A stretch of DNA of 64,000 nucleotides, from contig JADZFN010000067.1 in assembly GCA_020849895.1 (NCBI GenBank), positions 1 to 64,000 on the forward strand. The letters are read 5' to 3'. Shown piece by piece: positions 17,373 to 26,226 of the stretch. The first letter of the stretch is position 1; the number at the start of each line of letters is the position of its first letter. A program made the translations under genes and the position numbers. The notes under the pieces were generated by a model, which was given only the letters and a program-made list of their open reading frames with translations, did not search any database and was not told the origin of the DNA. Origin of the DNA: Verrucomicrobiia bacterium (GTDB taxonomy: Bacteria; Verrucomicrobiota; Verrucomicrobiia; JABWAM01).

Positions 17373-19906
17373 GACAAAAACTGGTTCAGCGGCACGTAGT
17401 CCTTCACGTACTCGGGGATCACGTCGCGCCACTGATCGAGAGCGCGGAATTCGCCGAGCGACACCATCGCGTTGTTCGCCAACCGGCTGTATTCCCGGCT
17501 GTCCACAATCTGCCGGACCCCGCCATCCGTGATGTACGCCTTGAAGAACTGACGGATGACCGGCATGTGGAGAGCATCAGGCTGGTGAATGGAGACAAAT
17601 TTGGCGAGTTCGTCTTCGAGCAGCTCGTCCTTCGACTTGAACCGGTCAATCTCGCCGAAGACTTTGGCGAGCAGTTCCCGGAGCGTGATGCGGCGGTCGA
17701 GGGCGACGGCTTTTCGGAGTTTGTCGAGGTTGAAGAAGTCTTCGGGCTTGTTGAACAGGTCGCGGGCGACGATTTCCTCCGCGCCTTGGAGGTCGCCCGC
17801 CTCGAACCGGGCGCGCACTTCGGGCGCGGCTTTGACCTGGTCCTCGAATCGTTCGAAGAACTTGCGATCAATCTTCATGCCGTGCACCGGCACCGACGTT
17901 TCCCGGAGGGTCCTGAGCGGGTCAGGGTCAACGTTGGTGTAGTCGGGCGGGACTGGCGGTGGTGGCTCCGGTGGTTCTGGCTTCGGACGAGTCGGTTTGA
18001 TGGGCGGCAGCTTGATGGTTTCGTCGTAGTTGAACTTTTCCTCGAAGTACTCGCAGTTGGCGAAGAAGTCGAAGAGCTTGAACTTCTGTTTCTCCTTGGT
18101 GTGTTCCTCGGTGCGCGCGCCATCTTTCTCGACATACCGGAACGTGAACTTGCGCGTGCCGCGGCCTTTGATCTGGATGAAATCGGTCGGGGAGAAGATG
18201 GGGCGGAGCAGGACGAGGTTGAGCAGGTCTTCGCAGTCGTAGCCGGTGGTCATCATGCCGACGGTGACGCAGACGCGGGTCTTGGCGCTGGGGTAGCCGT
18301 CGAGGAACCGGGTGTGGCCGTTGAGATTGTTGTTGGCGAAACGGACGGCCATCTGCTGGGCGTCGGTGATGACGGAGGTGACCTGGAGGGCAAAATCGGA
18401 GTTGTACTTGCCGGGGAACATCGCGTGGACGAGTTCGTTCAGCTTTTGGGTGATGCGGGTGGCGTGATCTTGCCGGACGCAGAAGACAATCGTCTTGCCG
18501 ATCTCGCCGCTGAGCGGATCGCGGAGGGCGTTCTTCAGGAACGTCTCGCAGAAGACGCGGTTGGTTTCGTCGGAGAAGAACTTCTTCTCGAAATCCTTGC
18601 CGAAGAACGTTTGCTCGACCATCTCGCCGTCGTCGGTCTCCTGCATCACGGAAAAGCCTTTGGCGGCGAGCAGTTCGGTGGTGATCTCGGTGCGGGCGTC
18701 CACAACGACCGGGTTGAGCAGGTAGCCTTCCTTGACGCCGTCAATCAGGCTGTAGCGGAACGTCGGGATGCCGCTGGCGCAGCCGAAGGTCTTGTAGGTA
18801 TCGAGCAGTTGGCGGCGCTCCCATTCGCGCGGGTCGCGGGCGTTGATCCGGGCGGGATCAATCTTCTTGAGATAGTCCTTCGGCGTGGCCGTGAGGCCGA
18901 GCTTGTAGCCGATGAAATACTCGAATACCGCCCGGCTGTTGCCGCCGATGGAGCGATGCGCTTCGTCGGAGATCACGAGATCGAAATCGGTCGGCGAAAA
19001 GAGGCGGCGATATTTGTCGCTGAACTGGAGGCTCTGGACGGTGGAGACGACGATCTCGGCCTTGCGCCAGTCGTCGCGGTTCTCCTTGTAGATGACGGTG
19101 CGATAGTCGTTTTTCAGGTAGCGGACGAACGCCTTCCACGCCTGGTTCTCCAACTCGATGCGATCCACAAGGAAGAGCACGCGCTTGGCGTTGCCGGTGC
19201 GCATGAACAGCTTGATGACGGCGGCGGCGGTGAGCGTCTTGCCGGTGCCGGTGGCCATCTCGAACAGGAAACGGGTTTGGTCCTTCGCCACCGCGCCTTG
19301 CAGAGCGGCGATGGCGCGAAGCTGATACGGACGCAGGAACTTCAGCTCGGCTTCTTTGACGTATCCATCGCGCTGGGCGGGATCGTTCCAGCGCGGGTCA
19401 TTCCGGTAGCTCGCGTTCTGTGTGATGGCGACGTAATCCTCGGCGACCTTCTCGCTGACGAGCTTATCGGGATTCGGCTTAAAGCTGTGAAACTGACCGA
19501 GCGAGGTCGGCGTCGGCAACTCGGTGATGATCGTCGGGTTGCCGGCCTCCAGATCCCAGAAGTAATGCAGGTTGCCGTTGGAAAGAAGGATGAAGCGGAC
19601 GTTCTGCGAGCGGGCATACTGCCGGGCCTGCTCTTTGCCGACGAGCGGATCAAGGCTTTCGCGCTTGGCCTCGAGCACGGCGACCGGGCAGCCGCGCTCA
19701 TCGAGCAGCAGGTAATCAATAAAGCCGTTGGCCGTCTTCTCGAAGTCGTCGCCGAGCGCTTCGAGAGACGGCGGCGTCCGTTCGACGCTGGCTTCGAGCG
19801 CGATGTTGGCCGAGCCGCTTTCATCGGCGAAGAACCGCCAGCCGGAGCGCAGGAGCAATTCATTGATGCGGATTCGCGCCCTGGCTTCCTTGTTCGACAT
19901 ATCCAT
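17369..19906 (-). CDS. hsdR: Type I restriction endonuclease subunit R (HsdR)
   Basis: An 845-aa motor-nuclease of the type I RM system that translocates DNA and cuts when the target is unmethylated. Residues ~1-90 hold the PD-(D/E)xK nuclease: D64 in GFIDYLLLD and E79-x-K81 in AVLEAKRE. The SF2 helicase follows: 'LRPYQLRAI' (Q-motif-like), Walker A MATGTGKT (~217-224), DEAH (~314-317), 'GLTATPKDYLKK', and a motif VI region 'GRGTRKF'. A Pro-rich linker (PEPPEPPPPVPPD) precedes a C-terminal helical domain. I prefer the ATG at 19906, which has AGG seven bases upstream; ATGs at 19927 and 19900 are alternatives. Its stop overlaps the next gene by 4 bases. Confidence 0.93.
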   Translation of the reverse strand: MDMSNKEARARIRINELLLRSGWRFFADESGSANIALEASVERTPPSLEALGDDFEKTANGFIDYLLLDERGCPVAVLEAKRESLDPLVGKEQARQYARSQNVRFILLSNGNLHYFWDLEAGNPTIITELPTPTSLGQFHSFKPNPDKLVSEKVAEDYVAITQNASYRNDPRWNDPAQRDGYVKEAELKFLRPYQLRAIAALQGAVAKDQTRFLFEMATGTGKTLTAAAVIKLFMRTGNAKRVLFLVDRIELENQAWKAFVRYLKNDYRTVIYKENRDDWRKAEIVVSTVQSLQFSDKYRRLFSPTDFDLVISDEAHRSIGGNSRAVFEYFIGYKLGLTATPKDYLKKIDPARINARDPREWERRQLLDTYKTFGCASGIPTFRYSLIDGVKEGYLLNPVVVDARTEITTELLAAKGFSVMQETDDGEMVEQTFFGKDFEKKFFSDETNRVFCETFLKNALRDPLSGEIGKTIVFCVRQDHATRITQKLNELVHAMFPGKYNSDFALQVTSVITDAQQMAVRFANNNLNGHTRFLDGYPSAKTRVCVTVGMMTTGYDCEDLLNLVLLRPIFSPTDFIQIKGRGTRKFTFRYVEKDGARTEEHTKEKQKFKLFDFFANCEYFEEKFNYDETIKLPPIKPTRPKPEPPEPPPPVPPDYTNVDPDPLRTLRETSVPVHGMKIDRKFFERFEDQVKAAPEVRARFEAGDLQGAEEIVARDLFNKPEDFFNLDKLRKAVALDRRITLRELLAKVFGEIDRFKSKDELLEDELAKFVSIHQPDALHMPVIRQFFKAYITDGGVRQIVDSREYSRLANNAMVSLGEFRALDQWRDVIPEYVKDYVPLNQFLS

Positions 19907-19927
19907 TCGTCCGCCTGGGCGATTCAT

Positions 19928-20329
19928 CCCTGTCCAAAGAGGATTTCCTTCTGTCGAAGTTCCCAGTTTCGCCCTGGACAGCAGCCGAAGCTATGCGAAA
20001 GAGGTTTTAACCTTGAGTGATATCTGCGCTTGTTCTCCCGAGCACGGGTGAGAATAACGAGGCCTTTCGTCTGCGCGCAAGTCTTGTTGCGAGCCCGAGG
20101 GCGAACGCAGCAATCCACAAAACAGCGCCCTCGGCGCAACGGCCATCGGCAGAGATTGGAAAGGCAAGCCCTCCCCGGCTCCCTCCTTTCTCGTCCTCGC
20201 GCTGGCGTTCGTCAATCCGTGGATTTCCAACGCGCTCGATGTCTTCGTTGTGCTGCTCTGGCTGATTTCCGACCGCCGTATCGAACGCATGCTCATCCAG
20301 CGAGACAAGCAACTGCGAGCGGACGGCGG
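19928..20329. other. Intergenic region upstream of hsdR
   Basis: Apart from the TMEM175 remnant at 20121-20298 I find no gene. Minus-strand frames of about 100 codons here are antisense to the remnant and have no family features. The hsdR promoter should lie in the first ~150 bases, but no clear -10/-35 pair stands out. Confidence 0.5.
20121..20298 (+). pseudogene. 3' remnant of a TMEM175-type (DUF1211) potassium channel gene
   Basis: The plus frame from 20121 reads 'GATAIGRDWKGKPSPAP', then LALAFVNPWISNALDVFVVL and LWLISDRRIERML. This is the ending typical of bacterial TMEM175 proteins: GRDW-KGK-SP, a last membrane helix containing FVNPW, then WL-x-x-DRRIER. Neither the N-terminal helices (with the family's F-SDAV filter motif) nor a start codon can be found upstream in any frame, so only about 55 codons survive. 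It lies between hsdR (divergent) and the proline iminopeptidase gene (convergent), and reads into the latter's 3' end. Likely a deletion scar beside the restriction cassette. Confidence 0.55.
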
Positions 20330-21214
20330 CTATCGCCCTTCCACGCCGTCCAGAAACTCCGCCACGGTGCGGTTGTATTGTTCCGTCTCTTCGAGGTGGG
20401 CACAGTGCGCGCTCTTTTCGAACACCACCAGGCGCGAGCCAGGGATGCCCTGCTGGATCGTTTGCGAACAGACCAGCGGCAACTCGTCATAGCCGCCGAC
20501 GGTGATCAGCGTGGGGCATCGGATGCGACCCAACAGACTCGTGCGATCCCAATCCTTCAGTGTGCCGATCACCATGAACTCGTTCGGACCGTTGAGGGTC
20601 TCATAGACCAGGTTATGATCCATGTTTTTGACGCTGCGCACGATACAGTCCGGCCAAGGGTCGAGCCGGCAGAGGTGACGTTTGTAAAATTCCATGACCA
20701 CTTTCTCGTACGCGGGATTGTGCAGGTCCATGGCGGCTTCGTATTGTTGCAGAATCTTGTACTGCTCCGCCCCCAGCGCCGCCTTCAGGCGTTCGGCCTC
20801 GGTCACAAACTGTTTGATGCTGGAGGAAGTGCTGGCCAACACCAGACTCTCAATGCCTTTCGGGTTCGCCGTGGTCATGTATTCGATGGAGAGCCACCCG
20901 CCCCACGATTGACCGAGCAGATGAATCCGCTCCAGCCCTAGCGCCTTGCGAACCGTATCCACCTCGGCAACGAAGCGTTGGACGGTGATCTTCGATTTGT
21001 CCGCGAACCGATCAGAGAGACCACATCCCAACTGATCGTAAAACACGACTTCGCGGTCCGCGCCGAGTCCTTCGAGCGGTTCGAGGTAATCGTGCCCCGC
21101 GCCGGGCCCGCCGTGCAGACACAACAGCGGCAGCCGTCCGCTCTTTGACTCTCCGACCCGGCGATACCACACCTTCTGACCGTCCACCGTGATCTTGCCT
21201 TCTTGTTTTTTCAT
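20330..21214 (-). CDS. Proline iminopeptidase (alpha/beta hydrolase, S33)
   Basis: A 294-aa cytoplasmic alpha/beta hydrolase. Seen: the oxyanion-hole motif HGGPGAG (residues 34-40), the strand-turn motif 'FYDQLGCGLSD' characteristic of prolyl iminopeptidases, the nucleophile elbow GQSWGG (Ser103), a helical cap in the middle, then 'GGYDELP' (acid) and 'SAHCAHLEE' (His). Family members remove N-terminal proline or other residues from peptides; some cleave amino-acid amides or related substrates. The ATG at 21214 is chosen because GGGAG precedes it by about 8 bases; the longer reading to 21415 adds residues unlike the family. Base composition is slightly more relaxed than in its neighbours. It stands alone, convergent with the TMEM175 remnant. 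Confidence 0.85.
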   Translation of the reverse strand: MKKQEGKITVDGQKVWYRRVGESKSGRLPLLCLHGGPGAGHDYLEPLEGLGADREVVFYDQLGCGLSDRFADKSKITVQRFVAEVDTVRKALGLERIHLLGQSWGGWLSIEYMTTANPKGIESLVLASTSSSIKQFVTEAERLKAALGAEQYKILQQYEAAMDLHNPAYEKVVMEFYKRHLCRLDPWPDCIVRSVKNMDHNLVYETLNGPNEFMVIGTLKDWDRTSLLGRIRCPTLITVGGYDELPLVCSQTIQQGIPGSRLVVFEKSAHCAHLEETEQYNRTVAEFLDGVEGR

Positions 21215-21676
21215 GATGGGTCTCCCGTCATTGAAGCCGAGACCTCGAGTATAGGATTCCACTCCGACAGTCAAGGATCGCCGCTGACATTCCGCAGGAA
21301 AAAGTGTCTGTTCAATCATATTGATTGAGGTGTTGCCGGTGCGCGGCGAAGCGAAGCATCTCGCCGCGCAAGGAGGCCGCTCATCCGCGCGACACGCGCA
21401 GGGGAACCCCTTCAAGCCAGCGCATGGGCGTTTTTCACCAGGTCAGGACGACCTTTGTCCACACGCCGTTCCGGCTCCAACAACGGGGTCCAGGTTTTGC
21501 GACACGGAATCAATTCGCGCCAAGTGATCACTTGCCGAAAACAGAACGCTTTGTCTCCATGATCTCACAATGAAATCAGATCGGCGCATTGCCATCCGCG
21601 GCGAGAAGGGTAAAGTGCCCTGGACGCCGCCGCCGGGTGCCTCCGGTCGGCTCCCGCACCGAAAGGAATCCACGCC
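21215..21676. other. Divergent intergenic region before sugar-utilisation operon
   Basis: No gene is supported in these 462 bases; the frames on both strands are short and without family features. The region should carry the promoters of the iminopeptidase (minus) and the glycosidase operon (plus). One perfect palindrome lies at 21521-21534. AAGGAA just before the ATG at 21677 is a good ribosome binding site. Confidence 0.5.
21521..21534. promoter_or_regulatory. 14-bp perfect palindrome, possible operator
   Basis: CAAGTGATCACTTG is self-complementary over all 14 bases and lies 142 bases upstream of the glycosidase-kinase-isomerase operon. A transcription factor dimer site is possible, but there is no regulator gene next to it and no second copy seen. 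Confidence 0.35.
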
Positions 21677-23686
21677 ATGCCGACATCCAACCGACGCTCG
21701 ATTTCCTACACCCTGCCCTGGGACGATGCCCCGCTGGACCTCTCCTTCATCTTCGAAGGAGAGAAGCCCGCGGGACGGCGCGGCTTCCTGCGCGCCAAGG
21801 ACGCCCGTCTGATGTTCGAGGACGGCTCGATCGCGCGCTTCTGGGGGACCAACTTCAACAGTGCCGCCAATTTTCCGCCGCACGCATACAGCGAGAAAGT
21901 CGCGCGGCGACTGGCCAAGTTCGGCGTCAACCTCGTTCGCTTCCACCAAATGGACGCGGACTATTCCACCCCCAACATCTTCCAGTTCACCAAGGGTCGT
22001 CGGCTGAACGACACCCAGAGCCTGGACCCGACCAGTCTGGATCGTCTGGATTACCTGATCCATTGTCTCAAGCAGGAAGGCATTTATGTCTACATGGATC
22101 TGCTGACCTACCGCACCTTCCGAAGCGGGGACGGAGTGGCCGAAGCCGGAAAGATCGGGCATTCGGCGCGGCCTTATTCGACGTTCGACCCTCGCCTGAT
22201 CGAGCTCCAGAAGAAATTCAACAAACAGCTCTGGACGCATATCAATCCCTACACGAAACTGGCCTACAAGGACGAGCCGGCCATCGCGCTCACGGAAATC
22301 ACCAACGAGAACGACGTGTTCTGTTGTTCCCGCGGCAAGTGGATCGAGCCTTATCTCGGCCAGCTCCAAGCCCGCTTCGTCGAATGGGCCGGGCGCAAGG
22401 GTCTGGAAGTTGGCGCGGGGGCCGGCGACTTTTCCGACAACCGCCCCGAGATCGTGGACTTCCTGGTGGACACGCAGAAATCCTACTACGCGGAAATGAT
22501 CGCGCACCTTCGAAAGATCGGCGTCCGCATCCCGATCACCGGCACCAACTGGTCCCGCGGCGCCGCGCTGTTGGAGGCCCAGATGGCGACAGACTTCACC
22601 GACAGCCATACCTACTGGTATGAGTTCGGGATTTGGAAGCCTGAGGAGAAGCGGCTCATGAACAAGTCTCTCCTCGGGGAGCGCGCCACCTGGCTCGAGG
22701 ACCTCTCCACGTTCCGAGTGCTCCACAAACCTTTCTTCGTCTCGGAGTGGGATCATCCGTGGCCCAACGAGTATCGGGCCGAAGGGGCCATCCAGTTGGC
22801 GGCCGTGGCCGCCTTCCAGGGGTGGAGCGGGGCCGCGATCCACACCTATCGCTACGACTGCCGCGAGCACACGGACCAGATCGGAGCGCCCATCACCTCG
22901 GACGCCATCGGCGGCGTGCCTTACCGGGGCGGCGTGTTCGACACGTTCAACGATCCCGCCAAGTTCGGACTTTTCTATCACGCCGCGCTGATGCTTCGCC
23001 GCGCCGACGTGCGCGAACCGTCGGAGGCCACCGAGATCGTCCTGCCGTGTCTTACTCGGGAGGGAACATTGATCCGCCCACCCCATCAAGGCATGGAGGG
23101 CGCCGCCGAGTTCCGCAAGGTCGGGGTTCGATTGCCCGGTGCGCCCGCCCGAGGCCATCATCAGGCGCCCACGAATCCACCCCTGGTTCCCCTCGAAGTC
23201 ACGGAAATCCGCTCGGAAACCGGAGAACTCTACCGCAACCTGTCGAAACGCTACGCCACCATTGACACCCCTCGCACCCAGGCCGCCTACGGTTTTCTGG
23301 CGGAAGCCGGCGAGATCGTCCTGAGCGGACTGAAAATCAAGGCCGAGACGGACTTTGCCGTGATCGCCATCAGCTCGCTGACGGAGGAGCCGCTCCCGCG
23401 CTCCAACAACCTGCTCCTCACCGCCGTGGGTCGTGCGGACAACACCGGCGCGAAATACAATGCCGACCACACGATCCAGCTCGACGTCGGACACGGCCCG
23501 ATCCAGGTGGAGGTGATCGAGGCCGACTTGGAGCTGACCACGGAGATGACGGACCTCAAGATCTGGGCCATCAACCCGGCCGGCTTTCCCATCGGCCAGA
23601 CGCCGGTGATCCATGAAGGAGGACGAGCCCGGTTCAAGATCGGCGGCGCGTTCCCCTCCATCTACTACCTGATTCAACAGGCATAA
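21677..23686 (+). CDS. Glycoside hydrolase, clan GH-A-like (cellulase family fold)
   Basis: A 669-aa probable glycosidase without a signal peptide, so likely cytosolic. The first ~430 residues look like a (beta/alpha)8 barrel: 'RFWGTNFNSAANFPP' at the first strand, 'FGVNLVRFHQMD', then the likely acid/base ITNEND (Asn210-Glu211) and a likely nucleophile in VSEWDHPWPNEYR (Glu357). The Asn-Glu/Glu pair is the hallmark of clan GH-A (GH5, GH42 and others). A beta-rich C-terminal region (~450-669) follows. I cannot assign a GH family or substrate. It is followed after 15 bases by a sugar kinase and then an isomerase, so its product is probably a monosaccharide used in the cytosol. AAGGAA precedes the ATG. 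Confidence 0.75.
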   Translation: MPTSNRRSISYTLPWDDAPLDLSFIFEGEKPAGRRGFLRAKDARLMFEDGSIARFWGTNFNSAANFPPHAYSEKVARRLAKFGVNLVRFHQMDADYSTPNIFQFTKGRRLNDTQSLDPTSLDRLDYLIHCLKQEGIYVYMDLLTYRTFRSGDGVAEAGKIGHSARPYSTFDPRLIELQKKFNKQLWTHINPYTKLAYKDEPAIALTEITNENDVFCCSRGKWIEPYLGQLQARFVEWAGRKGLEVGAGAGDFSDNRPEIVDFLVDTQKSYYAEMIAHLRKIGVRIPITGTNWSRGAALLEAQMATDFTDSHTYWYEFGIWKPEEKRLMNKSLLGERATWLEDLSTFRVLHKPFFVSEWDHPWPNEYRAEGAIQLAAVAAFQGWSGAAIHTYRYDCREHTDQIGAPITSDAIGGVPYRGGVFDTFNDPAKFGLFYHAALMLRRADVREPSEATEIVLPCLTREGTLIRPPHQGMEGAAEFRKVGVRLPGAPARGHHQAPTNPPLVPLEVTEIRSETGELYRNLSKRYATIDTPRTQAAYGFLAEAGEIVLSGLKIKAETDFAVIAISSLTEEPLPRSNNLLLTAVGRADNTGAKYNADHTIQLDVGHGPIQVEVIEADLELTTEMTDLKIWAINPAGFPIGQTPVIHEGGRARFKIGGAFPSIYYLIQQA

Positions 23687-23701
23687 TCCCGGCCGGCCTC
23701 C

Positions 23702-24844
23702 ATGAATGCGCCCTCCGTCTCCCGCCCGATTGACGTCGTCGTCGCGGGGTATCTGGGAGTGGATCTCACTCCGGGATTCAGGCCCGCGCCGAGGGCGCTC
23801 CCTGTTTCCGACCTGTTCCGTCCCGGCCGGTTGATTGAAATGGAGGGACTGGAGATCTCGCTGGGTGGTGTGGTGGCCAACACCGGCCTCGCCCTGCGGC
23901 GATTCGGCCAGCGAGTCGAGTTGATGGGCTGCGTGGGCAACGACGACCTGGGCGATCTGGCCGTGGCCCGCCTGAAACCGGCGGGCGTTTCCGGAGGAAT
24001 TCGCCGAAACAGCCGGGCGAGGACCGCCTGTGGGATCGTCCTCGCCCCGCCCGGCAGGGACCGCCTCTTCCTGGAGGATCCCGGATGCAACCGCGATTTC
24101 ACCTCGAACGACATTGACTTCGAGGTCGTTGGCCGGAGCCGCATCTTCCACTTCGGCTATCCTCCCCTGATGGACGAGATGTGGAAAAACGGCGGCGCGG
24201 AATTGCGAAAACTTCTGGAGCGGGTGAAGGAACGGAGGACGATGACCTCCCTCGACATGAGCCTTCCGGATCCCCAAAGCCCCGCCGGGAAGGCGGATTG
24301 GCCGGCGATCCTGGCCAACGTCCTGCCGTTCGTGGACCTCTTCACGCCCAGCATGGAAGAACTGCTCTTCATGCTGGAGCCTGCACTTTTCACACGCCTT
24401 GCGTCGGAGGCGCCTGGGGACGACATGATGGCCGCCGCCCCTGCGGATCTCGGCAAGCGGCTTGCCGATCAAATTCTGGCAATGGGCGCCCGGGCGCTTC
24501 TCATCAAGGCCGGCTCCCGAGGGGCCTATCTTCGCACCGGCAACCCGGAGGCGCTTCAGGACGGCGGACCGTTTCCCCACTCCGATCTCGGGGGCTGCCC
24601 GGAGGGCGTCTGGATTCCTCCTCGCCCCTTCGAGGCGAGGCGCTTCCGAAATGCCTGTGGGGCGGGAGATTGTGCCGTGGCGGGATTCTTGGCCGCCCTG
24701 CTGAAGGGGGAGAACCTCGAAACCTCCGCGCGCTTCGCCATGATCGCCGGACGGGATAATCTCTATGGGTCCGACGCTGTGTCGGGTCTGAGAGACTGGA
24801 CGCAGATGGCCGACGAAATCAGGAAAACAAAAAATCAACCATGA
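23702..24844 (+). CDS. PfkB family carbohydrate kinase
   Basis: A 380-aa ribokinase-superfamily kinase that phosphorylates a sugar with ATP. Seen: the N-terminal 'VVVAGYLGVDLTPGF', the glycine motif 'SLGGVVANTGLALRRFG' with 'GCVGNDDLGD' (PfkB signature 1), 'LFTPSMEELLFM' before the active site, and the anion-hole/catalytic motif NACGAGDC (about residues 317-324, catalytic Asp in GAGD). The usual length is ~310 aa; extra segments lie near 245-300. It overlaps the isomerase gene by 4 bases (ATGA, 24841-24844), so the two are coupled. It probably phosphorylates the ketose made by the isomerase; the actual sugar is unknown. Confidence 0.88.
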   Translation: MNAPSVSRPIDVVVAGYLGVDLTPGFRPAPRALPVSDLFRPGRLIEMEGLEISLGGVVANTGLALRRFGQRVELMGCVGNDDLGDLAVARLKPAGVSGGIRRNSRARTACGIVLAPPGRDRLFLEDPGCNRDFTSNDIDFEVVGRSRIFHFGYPPLMDEMWKNGGAELRKLLERVKERRTMTSLDMSLPDPQSPAGKADWPAILANVLPFVDLFTPSMEELLFMLEPALFTRLASEAPGDDMMAAAPADLGKRLADQILAMGARALLIKAGSRGAYLRTGNPEALQDGGPFPHSDLGGCPEGVWIPPRPFEARRFRNACGAGDCAVAGFLAALLKGENLETSARFAMIAGRDNLYGSDAVSGLRDWTQMADEIRKTKNQP

Positions 24845-26202
24845 GAAAGATCACTGCGGGTTTCGTGGGATTCGGAGAAGTCAACACTCCCCGGGAGTGG
24901 ATTGAACCGCGCTGCGCCGCGGCCGCGGCCCTTCTCGAAAAAGAGGGATTCGAGTTGTTCGTAACCGCCCCCGTATGCGACGACCCGGACGGACGAGAAG
25001 CCGCGCGGGCGCGACGGGAGCTGGCCGGTCATGATTTCGACCTGCTGATCCTCTGCGTCGCCGGGTGGATCCCCTCTTGGGCGGTCTTTCGCGTGATCGA
25101 GCCGTTCCGTCACAAGCCGATGATTTTATGGGGACTCACCGGCCGACAGGAAGGCAACCGGTTTGTCACCACCGCCGACCAGGCCGGGACCACAGCCCTT
25201 CGCCAGCCGATGGCCGACATGGGATACACGTTCAAGTATGTGGTCACATCTCGCGGACAGAAGACGGACCCGGAGAGCCTCGTTCGCTACGCGGAAGCCG
25301 CCCGGGCGGCGGCGCTCCTGAAGACCGCCCGGATCGGCATGGCCGGTTACCGGGACATGCGCCTGTATGGGACGTTGTACGAGGGGGTGTCCCTAAAGGC
25401 GAAAATCGGTCCGGAGATCGAACATTTCGATCTACTCGAAATCTCGCAGGCCATGGAGACCATCCCTGAAAATCAGATCGCCGCCTTGGCGGAAACATTA
25501 AAAAAACGCTGGCGGTTCGTGAAGCCTCCCCGCCCCGGCACCGTGGAAAAATCCATCCGCCTTTTCCTGGCCTTCAAGGACAAGATCCGGTCCCGCGACT
25601 ACCAGGGATTCAGTTTCTCCGACGTGGACGGCGTGAAGAAACAGCTCCGGTTCGCGCCTGCCGGCAGTCTGACCCTGCTGCACGACGAGATGGACGTCTG
25701 CTCGATTCCTGAAAATGACAGCCTCGGCGCCGTGACGCAATTGATCGTAAAATTCCTGACCGGCCAGGCGGCCGCCTACCTGGAGTTTTACGAGTTTCTG
25801 GAAAACGGCGCGCTGATGGGCGTTCCCGATTATGTCCCTGCGGAAATCGTAGAGGGCCAAGTGACCGTGATGCCCAGCGCCTTCGGCGATTTCGGCGAGG
25901 GCCTGTTGAACGTCTCCCGGCTGAAAACCGGCCGGGTGACGCTTTGCCGCCTCGGATATGCACACGGCGCGTACACCCTGCACGTGGTGACCGGAACCGC
26001 GCGGACTCCCATCCCATGGGAGGAAGCCGGCTGGGCGCCGCCCGCGCCGCAACTGCCCAGCCTGGAAATCGTTTTTGATTCGCCCGTGGAGAAGTTCGTA
26101 CAGAACGTCATGGCCCAACACTACATCCTCGCCTACGGAGATCATCGCTCCAGGCTCGAGGACCTCGGCGCGATCCTCGGGATCGCCACGATTCTGGCGT
26201 AG
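24841..26202 (+). CDS. L-fucose/L-arabinose isomerase-like protein
   Basis: A 453-aa protein resembling the L-fucose isomerase fold, in which aldose-ketose isomerisation uses a divalent metal. Seen: an N-terminal Rossmann-like part ('LLILCVAGWIPSWAVFRVIEPFRHKPMILWGLTG' region), a middle domain ('ARIGMAGYRDMRLYGTLYEGVSLKAKIGPEIEHFD' region) and a C-terminal 'FCPEGD'-like domain whose His/Asp ligands I could not place. It is shorter than E. coli FucI (591 aa), like many homologues of unassigned substrate. Translationally coupled to the PfkB kinase upstream. Together with the glycosidase it suggests release, isomerisation and phosphorylation of one sugar inside the cell. Confidence 0.75.
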   Translation: MRKITAGFVGFGEVNTPREWIEPRCAAAAALLEKEGFELFVTAPVCDDPDGREAARARRELAGHDFDLLILCVAGWIPSWAVFRVIEPFRHKPMILWGLTGRQEGNRFVTTADQAGTTALRQPMADMGYTFKYVVTSRGQKTDPESLVRYAEAARAAALLKTARIGMAGYRDMRLYGTLYEGVSLKAKIGPEIEHFDLLEISQAMETIPENQIAALAETLKKRWRFVKPPRPGTVEKSIRLFLAFKDKIRSRDYQGFSFSDVDGVKKQLRFAPAGSLTLLHDEMDVCSIPENDSLGAVTQLIVKFLTGQAAAYLEFYEFLENGALMGVPDYVPAEIVEGQVTVMPSAFGDFGEGLLNVSRLKTGRVTLCRLGYAHGAYTLHVVTGTARTPIPWEEAGWAPPAPQLPSLEIVFDSPVEKFVQNVMAQHYILAYGDHRSRLEDLGAILGIATILA

Positions 26203-26226
26203 AAGCCGGGGGCTCGAGCTTCCTCC

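Noticed and set aside
17567-20020. An 817-codon plus-strand open frame
   Set aside because: Antisense to hsdR, with the Glu/Asp/Val-rich pattern of a reversed coding sequence.
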